64,000 nucleotides of DNA from contig OY754338.1 in NCBI GenBank assembly GCA_963573305.1, positions 16,118,192 through 16,182,191 on the forward strand, read 5' to 3'. A program made the position numbers and the translations under genes. This document shows positions 54,841 to 64,000 of this stretch, piece by piece; position 1 is the stretch's first letter; every line of letters starts with the position of its first letter. This DNA is from Pyrrhosoma nymphula. Lineage: Eukaryota > Arthropoda > Insecta > Odonata > Coenagrionidae. A model generated the notes under the pieces. The model ran no database searches. It worked only from the letters and a program-made list of their open reading frames with translations, and was not told the DNA's origin.

Positions 54841-56007
54841 ATGGAGTCTGAAATTCTTCCTCCACCTAAAGGATCCCGCCCGGACACGGGCGGGGGAGAA
54901 AAAGTATTTTGTTGTAGTAAGCGGTTTTTGACATCGAAATGTTCCAAGGAAGGTGAGAATCTGAAGAAGGTCTCTCCCTTCTTCATTAAAAGAGCTTTGG
55001 AAGTGGTCATTCCAGGAGAACCGAATTCTGTAAAAAAAACTCCGAGATGGTACCCTATTAATTGAGACAGCTAATAACATCCAGCGGAAAAACTATTAAA
55101 AATGGAAAAGTTGCACGATATTCCAGCTACCGTTGAAATCCACCACAATTTGAATACTTCCCGAGGAGTGATCAGTCACTACGACCTTCTCTACGTCGAA
55201 GTTGACGAAATAAAGAAAGAGATGGCCTCCCAGGGTGTAATTGCCTGTTGCCGACTGACGACCAGGCGAAATGGTGAAATGATCAATACCACTTCTGTAA
55301 TCCTCACATTTGCTTTGGATAAACTCCCAGACAAAGTCTTCTTGGGTTATGAATCGGTACCCGTGCGACCATTCTTTCCTAATGCGATGCGTTGTTTCCA
55401 ATGCCAAAAATTCGGCCACATCGCACCGCGATGTGAGGGCAAGAACACCTGCCCGCGCTGTGGCAAGGAGAAACATGATGACGACAAATGTGCTTCCGAA
55501 CCTCACTGCGTTAATTGCGAGGGTACGCATCCAGCGTACTCACGAGAATGCCCTGTGATGAAGGATGAAAGGAAGATAATGGAAATTAAGACCCTGGAAA
55601 AAATTCCTTATGCAGAGGCACGGAAGAAATACCGGTCACTAATGGCCCCTACTTTCTCTAAATCCTTTTCGAAAGTCGCTGCAACCCCAAAAGTAATGTG
55701 TACCATGGCTACTCAAACGGAAAACAATATAACTATGGAGAGCACAAAAGCACCTGTAAAAGAACCAAAAAACCCAGCCAAACAGGGAAATAAAGTTTCA
55801 GACATCAAAAGCAATTTCAAGGCGGTTTCTCATAACAAACCGCCCAGATCCAACTCTGAGGACACTGGAAAAAGGCGAGATAAAACACCTCCACCCACCT
55901 GCTCTGGTGATTTAACACCAGATGCAATGGAAGAAGACATATGTATCTCGGACACGGAAGTGTTCCAGGCCAGAGTAAAGCAGAGGAAACAATGGTTTAA
56001 GCGTTGA
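54841..56007 (+). pseudogene. I-like LINE ORF1 (Gag-like) with three zinc knuckles
   Basis: It starts MESEILPPPKGSRPDTGG. The RRM-like part contains VSPFFIKRALEVVIPGEP. Two small compensating indels follow (poly-A run at about 55033-55040 and near 55095); between them another frame supplies RDGTLLIETANNIQRKNY. From 55102 the frame is clean: LNTSRGVISHYDLLYVEVDE, LTFALDKLPDKVFLGYESVP, and three CCHC knuckles (CFQCQKFGHIAPRC, CPRCGKEKHDDDKC, CVNCEGTHPAYSREC), then a basic, Pro-rich tail. ORF1 proteins bind the element RNA. Three knuckles and the LTF...LP block are standard for Jockey/I-type ORF1. The frameshifts would prevent a full product. Confidence 0.88.
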
Positions 56008-56073
56008 TCCCCGAAATGTACTCACGTACAATTCCTGGTTTTATTTTATTTATTTACCTATTTATTTATTTAT

Positions 56074-59000
56074 TTGCCCAGACCTTTTATTTTTCTTGGA
56101 GATTTTACCTTAAAGCATAAAATACTACTCCCAACCGTCATGGCTATATCCATGCAATGGAATTGCAATGGTTTATACCGCCACTTAGAAGAATATAAGC
56201 TTCTAATCCAAAATTTTAATCCCGTGCTTATATTTCTCCAAGAAACACACCTCAAAGTGACCGATAATTTAACATCGAAAGGATTTCAGGTTTTTAGACG
56301 GGACGACGTCGACGGCAATAGAGCACGAGGAGGGGTCGCTACCTTAATCAGGGAGACCTTATACACCTCCCTAGTGAATTTAAGGACACCGCTTCAGGCT
56401 CTAGCGGTCACCATTGCCACTCCGGAGGTAATTACTTTCTGTAACGTTCACCTACCTGAGTGGGCCCCAGCTACCAGACAAAACCTAGAAAATTTAATCA
56501 GACAACTTCCAAGACCGTTTGTTTTACTTGGAGACTTTAACGCACATAACACTTTGTGGGGTGATTACACACGCGATTTTAATGGCCGGGGCCATCTTTT
56601 AGAAAAGGTTTTTAACGACTTTAACCTTGTTCTAATAAATGACAAAGAAAAAACACATTTTAATGCCTTCAACGGAGGATACTCTTCCATAGACCTATGG
56701 ATTACCACCGAAACCATCGCCCCTCTTTTTACATTGGAAGTCCATGACTCTGTGGAAGCGACCATTTCCCTCTCTTTATTAGAAAACCGACGAACGTTCG
56801 TCAATTTAGTTCTCCCAAAACATGGCTTATCAGGAAAGCAAACTGGGCGGAATTTAGAAATAATTTTAATTTTAAATTTGACAGCACCATGTCGGCGCAA
56901 CGAAATATGGAGATTTTAACAAACAGCATACTCGACGCCGCGACAAATAGCATTCCAACATTCTCTGGAACTCCTCGTCGTCCCCCAGTCCCATGGTGGA
57001 ACGAGGAATGTGCGTAGGCTATCCGTAAGCGTAAAAAAGTCCTGCGCATATTTAATATATTTCCAACCCACAATAATCTAGCGGCCTTTAGGCGCCTTAG
57101 AGCCAGGGCCCGGCAAGTTGTACGGGATGCCAAGAAGTCTTCATGGACGAAGTACGTTGCGAGCATAAACCATCGAACTCCAGTTGCACAAGTTTGAAAC
57201 AAAGTAAAATCAATCATGGGCAAACAAAACTTCTCTTCTGTCTCAGGCTTAAGAGGGAACGGGACAATTAAATCGTCCCCATCTGACATTGCAGAGGCTT
57301 TCGGTATCCATCATGCCGCAATGAGTGCAACTGACAGTTATAACCCTTCCTTCAAACACACGAAAAAACTTTCGGAAAGACACACCCTTATTTTGCAGAG
57401 GAGAGAGTCGTGGCTACCTACAACTCTCCATTTACGATGTGGGAGCTTTTGTCTGCAGTCGACGAAACGAAAGACACATCACCAGGTGGTGACCTGATTC
57501 ACAATTCCTTTTTTAGGAATTTACCAAATTCACATATGACAGAGGTACTCGCCACGTTCAACCGAGTTTGGACTGAAAGGGCCTTTCCCGACAACTGGAG
57601 AGAATCCTTAATAATTCCTATACCCAAACAGGGTAAGGAAAAGTCACCACCCTAGTAGTTATCGCCCAATCTCCCTGACCAGTTGCATGTGCAAACTGCT
57701 AGAAAGGATAGTCAATAAACGCCTAATGTTCAGCCTGGAAAGCCGCAACCTTCTGTCAAACATCCAATGTGGCTTCCGACGAAGTAGGTCGACGTTCGAC
57801 CACTTGGTAAGAATCGAGAACTACATACAAGAAGCCTCACTATGTCGACAGCACGTCTTGGCAGTCTTTTTCGATATGGAGAAAGCCTACGACACCACGT
57901 GGAGGTACAAAATTTTACAACAGCTATATGATTGGGGTTACCGAGGTAATCTTCCCATATTCGTGTATAACTTTTTAAACAACCGCTCCTTTAGAGTTAG
58001 AGTAGGGAACGTGGTATCAAAACCCTACGCACTGGAGAACGGAGTTCCTCAAGGCTCCATTCTCAGCGTAACGTTATTCGCCGTTGCAATAAACAGCGTT
58101 GTGGACTGTATAATAACTCCCGTGATGGGCTCTCTCTTTGCTGATGACCTGGCAATTTTTTGCCGGTCATCCTCAATCCAAACTGCCGAGAGGCAGGTTC
58201 AAATGACCTTAAACCGTCTCCATAAGTGGTCCCTGGACAATGGCTTTCGATTCTCGGGAGAAAAAACTAAATGCCTGCATATACATCGGCGAAGAGGCAT
58301 ATTCCATGAGCCAGATCTAAAGCTCGGCAGTCATAGGCTACCATTCGTGGATACACATCGTTTCCTAGGTGTTATATTTGACGAAAAACTGGATTGGCGG
58401 GAGCACATACGGAGTACCAAAAACGCATGTACCTAGGTTTTAAATATTTTAAAAATTTTAAGATCCTCGTGGGGCGCTGACAGGACCACCATGCTTAATA
58501 TATACAGGGCACTAGCAAGGTCAAGACTAGAATACGGTAGTTTTGTGTACGCTTCTGCGCGTAAGAGCTACCTTAAGCCCATCAAATCCGTACATAACTC
58601 TGGTCTAAGACTGGCGACTGGAGCATTCCGAACAAGCCCAGTAGCAAGTATATACTCTGACGCCGGAGAACCTCCCATGGAGGTTAGAAGGAACATTTTA
58701 ATGAGCAACTATATCTGCAGGATTTTATCGATACGGAATCATCCATGTTTTAACCTACTTTTAAGACCTCGGTTTTTAGACGTTTTTAACGCTCGACCCA
58801 GGGCTACTAAGCCTGTCGCCGTTCGTTTTAAAAATCTCATTGAAGACTTGGGTATCGAATTCCCCAAGATATACCAACGGAAAATTTTAAATATCCTCCG
58901 TGGGAGCACCCCCAGACACAGTGCCTAGTTAATTACTTGGGCTTCAAATCTGATACCACTCCAAGCGAACTACGGGTCAGAGCACTGGAGGCAATAAACA

Positions 59001-59644
59001 ATTTCGAGACGCACGGAAAAATTTATACCGATGGCTCCAAAAATGATTCCGCATGTGGGTGCGCCTACGTATCACCAGACGTAGGCTCAGCGTCCTTCAA
59101 GTTACACCCGTGGTGCACTATCTACACGGCGGAGTTATTCGCGATTAAAGTTGCGCTGGACGCCATAACAGCAAGGAATAAACAATTTTTTATTTGCTCC
59201 GACTCCAAAAGTGCGATTCAAGCCATTCGAAGTGGCTGTCCAACTCATCCCTTACTCCAAAACATATTACCCTCCATTACTTCGCTTGACGCCAAAGGAG
59301 TAAGTGCCAGGTTCCTCTGGATCCCAAGCCATGTTGGTGTCCACGGGAACGAAGCAGCGGACGCATTGGCAAAAGAAGCCCTCAATAGGGAAGAAATAAA
59401 TTCAGCGACTATCACGTATCAGGACCTAAAACTCCATTTAAAGAATATATTCCTCGCCAGTTGGAAAACGACATGGCGCAGCACAATATCGAACAAATTG
59501 CGCCTCATAAAAGATAACACGCTTGCCTGGAAGTCTTCGATCCGGGACAGCAGACGGGAGGAGGTAATAGTCGCAAGGCTCAGAATCGGGCATACAGGCC
59601 TAACTCACTCTTACCTCCTCACTATGGAGAAGGAACCCCCAACG
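56074..59644 (+). pseudogene. I-like LINE ORF2: endonuclease, RT, RNase H, broken
   Basis: The endonuclease (56140-56900) has SMQWNCNGL, FLQETHL, VLLGDFNAHNTLWGD and SSIDLWITT; the expected final Ser-Asp-His is not clear (VHDSVEATIS). The reverse transcriptase (57430-58436) has DTSPGGDLIHNSFF, IQCGFRRSRSTFDHLVR, FFDMEKAYDTTWR, ENGVPQGSILSVTLFAVAIN and MGSLFADDLAIFCRS (ADD present). Connection and RNase H (58491-59644) have IYSDAGEPPMEVRRN, IYTDGSKNDSACGCA, YTAELFAIKVALDA, ICSDSKSAIQAI and WIPSHVGVHGNEAADALAKE. At least five frame changes and stops occur (near 56920, 57500, 57655, 58435, 58928). The frame ends at EKEPPT, where the Transib is inserted, removing the zinc tail. Confidence 0.9.
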
Positions 59645-61273
59645 CACAGTGGTCCGGATCCGAAAAAAGGCGGACAAAAGTCATTTTTTCGACTTTCTTG
59701 AAACTCACTTTAAATATGTAGTTCTTGTAGCAAACTGTCCGGGGTATCCTACCGCACACTTAGTTTTCCATATAACGCTTTGTTTAGTTCAATAAATTGC
59801 TTCAAAGTAGAGCTAATTTTAGCTAAACCGCGCTCTTTTAATTTTTTCGAAAAATACACATTTTTAACATTTTTTTTGCTCTATTTCGTATTAAAAATTG
59901 GTAAAATCACTGTGGATTATAGTTATCTGGACACTTTACCATGATAAAAACTAGGTTTTAATCTTGTAGTCGTTGTGATGATCGCTGAAGGAGTTCTTCA
60001 AGAAAAACCATTTTTCTCGCAAATTTCGCATAAACGTTGGATTATAAAAAGAGTGACACCGAGTGACACGGAGATTCTTATAGTGGCAAGAGTGGGTTAT
60101 ATTAGAAAGATATTAGTAAAGGATTTAGCTGCAAATATTTGCAAATAAGTGAATGACAACGACTTATATGAGACTCTGCCGCGGACGTAAACGTCGGAAC
60201 TAGACTCGCGAGCTTCGTCACAGAGGAGACACATTGTAAAATACGTCTTTTCCAATGTTTTATTGATAAGGATTTTAAAAACGAAGAAGTTTACTAAGTT
60301 TTTATCTATTATATTCTGTTCTTGGCCGAATTTACTCTAGAAAGAGCGAGAGAATGAATTTCAGACTGCGATACTAAGCGAAATTGTGACGCTGGAAGAG
60401 GAGGAAAATATTTTCTTCGGTCGCTTCTCAGCACGATTCCCATCGAATTTTGTTAATCGTTGGAAATATATAAGACTGGTTGTATGCAATTCTGCTGGGA
60501 AAACCAACCTCTGGCTGTCTTTTTCCTCAAAGCCTTAGTAACAGGAGACCCGTTACCCGCACACGTGCCGGACCCAAGGTTAGTGAGTAAGGTCCTTAGT
60601 CGAGATATTTTACTATCCCTACTTAACGCACCACCCAACTTGTGTTTATTGCCTAAAGGTGGTTTCTTTGACCTGCAAGTGAAATTGCACATGTTAACAG
60701 ATGTGGTATTTACCCTCCAGGTGAATCTTTCCAGATGGGTTTTATTGGAGGGCTGCCGCTGGTATGCATTTTCGCACACAATGAAGGCATTGCATATTTC
60801 TCTTTATGCGATCCAAAAACCCTCCTGGTTATCCTCGGGGGTAGACACAGGTTCTTGGGGGTGGCGGTAACTCCTCTTCTTAACCTCCTCAATGCTTCAG
60901 TCGAAATATTTTGTTGCTCTTCAGTTGCTCCTTTTCTATCGATGTGTACACATGCCAGTTCTTAATCGTTGGGTCCTCGGCTGGCAATAGTTATCGTGAT
61001 GTGAAGTGATCTCTGAAGTAAATGTTAGTGTTGTGATAATTCGGAATAGTGTTGTGATTCAATGATTTTTTTGTTCCTGGCCGCCACAGCGATAAGGATA
61101 ATTAATCAGGTACGTTATTTCTCTTTTATTTCCGTTTTTGAAGTTGATCTAATACGAGGTACCACACTAAAGTTTACATTGTTTTTGCTACCGCTCAAAC
61201 TCCTAACTTTATAGAATAGAGAATATTTTTCAGCATTTAACGAACCAATGATTCTAATTTTTAACTCACAGCT
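59645..61273 (+). other. Transib copy D 5' non-coding region
   Basis: 1.6 kb between the terminus and the ATG, without recognisable coding. The ATG follows TTTTAACTCACAG, which could be an acceptor for an upstream untranslated exon. Confidence 0.5.
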
Positions 61274-63739
61274 ATGTCGTTAACATTTACACGGAAGCAA
61301 CTGCATGATAAAATGCAGGAGAAAAAAGGAAAGTCAATGGACGACCGGAAAAGTAATTTGACGGGATTTCTTGAGGATTGCCTACATTTACACGGAGATG
61401 AGCACGCAAAAAATTACCTCAAACACATTTTGAAAGAAAATTTTTTTGTTGGTTACGAGAAAAGATGGCGAGCTTGCTCTCGAACTAACTCTTTTTTTGT
61501 ACAGAGGTGTGCGACTTGGTTGGATCAAATCGTTGATTTCCCTGATGTTGTGTATCGTAACCTTCCAAGCACCTCAGGTTCGTATTTTCCCCGTGTTTTC
61601 ATTGTGATATGACATCTCTTGGGATATTGTCTAAGTAATAAGCCTTTTTTATCAGGTATATCTCAGAAAAGAAAGGGTAGGCCAAAGAAACAATTTTCTG
61701 ATGTCACTATCCGGTCAAAAAGAAGGAAAACTACATTCCTTAGAGAAAGTACTTCCCCTGCAGAACTGTCTTTTGCTACAGCCATGAAGCTTAGAGAAAA
61801 AGGACATGGCGCAGAAGCGTCTCTAGTTAAAGAGGCTACGATGACCACCCCTACACGGGCCAAACGAATATTGAAAAAGTGGAAGAGGGAAGAGAAGCCC
61901 CTCTCTACTATGTCCTCTGATGACGGTTTAGCATTAGTCGTCAATTCAAATCTGACAAAAAAACAGTATTTGCAGATAGGAAACGCAGCAAGGTATCATG
62001 GCCATGATTTGTATCCATCATATCATTCTATTTTGAATGCCAAAAAGACTACTTATCCGGATGGTATTGAAATCGCAGAGAAGAAATGTGAAGTTAAACT
62101 GCAATCCTTGTTGCACCACACTTGCTCGAGGCTACTACAATTTTTGCCGATATTTTCAGGTAGTTATTTAAATGTGTGTTAATTTATATATATATAATTT
62201 TTTACATTTGTTTATGAATTTTACCCTTATTTATATGAGGTGAATACTCTCTCATTTGTAAATGGGGATTTGATGGCAGTTCCGGTCATTCGCCATACAA
62301 GCAAAAGTGGGAAGAAAGTGATACGGATGATCATAGCCTTTTTGTAACATCACTAGTTCCCCTACGACTGACTAGAAAGACTGTGGGGGGAGAAATTTCC
62401 ATAGCTTGGAAGAACAAGCATCCTTCTTCTGCTCGGTTCTGCAGGCCCATAAGGCTTCAATGGGCCCACGAGTCCACAGAAAAATCAAGAGAAGAAGAGG
62501 ATTATGTAAATTTACAAATCTCCACCTTACAACCATATCATCAGGGATTCTTCAACATTGACTTCACCATGCTGTTGACAATGATTGATGGAAAAGTTAG
62601 TTAAACATTAGGGCTGTGGTATAATTTTTACGAACTTTTACGGCTTGTTACATTTATATGTATTTTTCAGGTCTGTTCAGCATTAACGAAATAATCAGCA
62701 ATGGTATGCCATATTTGCCGAGCAAAAATATCGGAAATGAATAATCTTAGTGAGATTGGGAAAAAACGAGCCGATCCAAATACATATCGTTTTGGGTTGT
62801 CAACTTTACATTGCTATATTAGATTTTTTGAATGTATTTTACATATAGCATATCGTTTACCCTTTAAAAGATGGAGGGTAAGTTTAAGTCATATAATTAA
62901 AAAAAAAATAAAAGGCGAATAGGTGGCAGATTGGCCCTGTATCATTTTTATTATTTTTCGGATCGTATTTCCAGGTACAAGATAAAAAGGAAAAGATAAT
63001 GCTAATGGAAAGAAAGAATGTACTTCAGGAGAAATTTAAAAGTAAAATGGGTTTATTAATTGATGTACCAAAGCCAAAATATGGCACATCGAATGATGGC
63101 AACACAGCTAGGCGCTTTTTCAAAAGTGCCCGCCTATCAGCTGAAATTACTGGTAAGGATCCATTTATTTTACAAAATTCTTCTTTTACTTCAACACTTT
63201 TCACATGAAATAACGTAGAAAATTGATTTTCAGGGGTAGAAGAAGAACTTGTCATGAAATTTTCAAATATTTTGAGAGCTTTGTCATGCGGCCTTTCAAT
63301 TGATCCCTTAAAATTTAAAGAATATTGTATGGACACGGCAAAATTTTATGTTAAACATTATGAGTGGTTCTACATGCCACCCACAGTACATAAAGTTCTG
63401 CTGCATGGTGCAGATGTCATTCAGTCAGCTCTTCTTCCAATTGGAGAGCTTTCGGAGGATGCCCAGGAATCGCGGAATAGGGATATAAGAAATTATCGTG
63501 AGCATCACGCAAGAAAAATTTCAAGATTCCACACGAATGAGGACGTTTTCCGTAGACTTATCCTGACCTCTGATCCATTCCTCAGTACATTAGGTGCTGA
63601 ATTAAATAAATACCGTGGCCTAAAAGATTTGCCTAAAGAGGTCCGTGAGCTCTTGCAAGTATATCCTGACTCAGCGAGTGAATACGAGGAAGAGGAGTGG
63701 AATTCAGGAGAATCAGATTTGGAATTATATACATTGTAA
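61274..63739 (+). pseudogene. Transib (RAG1-like) transposase gene, six exons, one in-frame stop
   Basis: Exons: 61274-61577, 61656-62159, 62240-62595, 62671-62877, 62975-63152 and 63234-63739, all with GT/AG borders and compatible phases, giving about 684 codons. The N-terminal region (HILKENFFVGYEKRWRACSR) is followed by a basic QKRKGRPKK segment. First Asp: KWGFDGSSGHSPYKQ (codon 62272). Second Asp: MLLTMIDGKV (62587). A zinc pair C-H-I-C follows (62707-62718), then LSTLHCYIRFFECILH. TSNDGNTARRFF precedes the last exon, where LSEDAQESRNRDIRNYREHH carries the Glu (63467). These correspond to RAG1 D600, D708, C727/C730 and E962. The only obvious lesion is TAA at 62692-62694, between the second Asp and the zinc pair. 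Confidence 0.88.
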
Positions 63740-63771
63740 ATTTAATAAGATACTAAGTATTTTTTCATTAA

Positions 63772-63777
63772 AATAAA
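63772..63777 (+). promoter_or_regulatory. Polyadenylation signal AATAAA
   Basis: It stands 33 bp after the stop codon of the Transib copy D transposase, at a normal position for a 3' end signal. Confidence 0.55.
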
Positions 63778-64000
63778 TGAGTTAATTTGTACTTAAAACA
63801 GTTTTCATATTTATTTAATAATTACTTACTTTTTAGTTTCAGCGACACTACCTCTGCTAGCTGATAATCGCAATCAGTTTAACATTAGAATCATTTCCCC
63901 CAACTGCTTTACATTCACCCATTTTTTTAAAATTATTTATTAATTTAAAGGTCTAGAAGTCATATTATACAAATACTTTATATATATTTGCATATTTAAT
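63778..64000. other. Non-coding, inside Transib copy D
   Basis: No coding similarity. Presumably the 3' flank of the transposase within the element. Confidence 0.5.

Larger units (their letters stand above)
54194..59644 (+). mobile_element. I-like LINE, long copy, interrupted by Transib
   Basis: It has a GC-rich 5' UTR (54194-54840), ORF1 (54841-56007) and ORF2 (56074-59644). The 5' end coincides with the loss of host-repeat similarity after CATTTC. ORF2 stops exactly where a CACAGTG terminus begins, just before the expected zinc motif, so the 3' end should lie beyond the Transib, outside the window. Confidence 0.88.
59645..64000 (+). mobile_element. Transib (RAG1-like) transposon, copy D, runs past window end
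   Basis: The terminus at 59645 is CACAGTGGTCCGGATCCGAA. Its first seven bases equal the consensus heptamer of V(D)J recombination signals and of Transib ends, and it starts exactly where the I-like LINE ORF2 is broken. The preceding bases CAACG would be the 5-bp target. The transposase gene lies 1.6 kb inside. No inverted CACTGTG end with a CAACG target occurs before 64000, so the right end is outside. Confidence 0.85.

Noticed and set aside
59908..59914. CACTGTG as the right end of the Transib at 59645
   Set aside because: Only 270 bp inside, no CAACG target follows, and the transposase gene lies further right.

Overview
The window is nuclear DNA from an arthropod, most likely an insect. 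It is AT-rich, it has spliceosomal introns with GT/AG ends, and almost every recognisable coding stretch belongs to a eukaryotic transposable element. The superfamily mix fits arthropods: piggyBac, PIF/Harbinger, mariner, P element, hAT, Transib, Helitron, Penelope-like elements (PLE), Ty3/Gypsy, and CR1/L2-, I-, RTE- and R2-like LINEs. I found no convincing host gene, no rRNA or tRNA gene and no CRISPR array. The species cannot be assigned from this sequence.

Layout, left half. 0-8.9 kb holds a broken piggyBac (minus), a LINE C-terminal scrap, a truncated PLE bounded by 41-bp inverted repeats with a GIY-YIG domain, a PLE reverse-transcriptase scrap, and long AT-rich stretches. 8.9-16.0 kb is one PIF/Harbinger element whose both ends and TAA target duplication can be read. 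It carries a Myb-like gene (plus) convergent with a DDE transposase (minus); a 2.0-kb Helitron sits in the intron of the first and a 1.0-kb mariner in the second intron of the transposase. 16-19 kb holds LINE scraps. 19.5-22.7 kb is a broken Transib (RAG1-related) transposase split by a 1.29-kb TIR element. 23.2-25.5 kb is a 5'-truncated I-like LINE with a 16-bp target duplication, next to a minus-strand LINE C-terminus. 27.2-30.5 kb is a second Transib locus, apparently a fusion of two copies.

Layout, right half. 31-33 kb holds scraps of LINEs, most of them of the restriction-like-endonuclease type. 33.6-35.7 kb is a partial Gypsy element (gag, protease, primer binding site, candidate LTR). 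36.3-37.1 kb is a LINE scrap. 38.9-39.4 kb is a deleted mariner. 39.8-45.6 kb is a P element split by a 3.0-kb hAT, which itself holds a tRNA-derived SINE-like insert. 47.9-51.0 kb is a CR1/L2-like LINE with an undamaged ORF2 frame. 52-54.2 kb is a tandem host duplication invaded by an RTE-like LINE scrap and by a 1.2-kb TIR element. 54.2-59.6 kb is an I-like LINE with gag and pol. From 59,645 to beyond the window end a Transib starts exactly with CACAGTG, the heptamer of V(D)J recombination signals. It carries a six-exon transposase gene with one in-frame stop.

The region reads as layered insertion history: element inside element, with target duplications and interrupted reading frames giving the relative order. 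The most interesting content is the group of at least three divergent RAG1-like Transib lineages, one nearly intact with its terminus in view.
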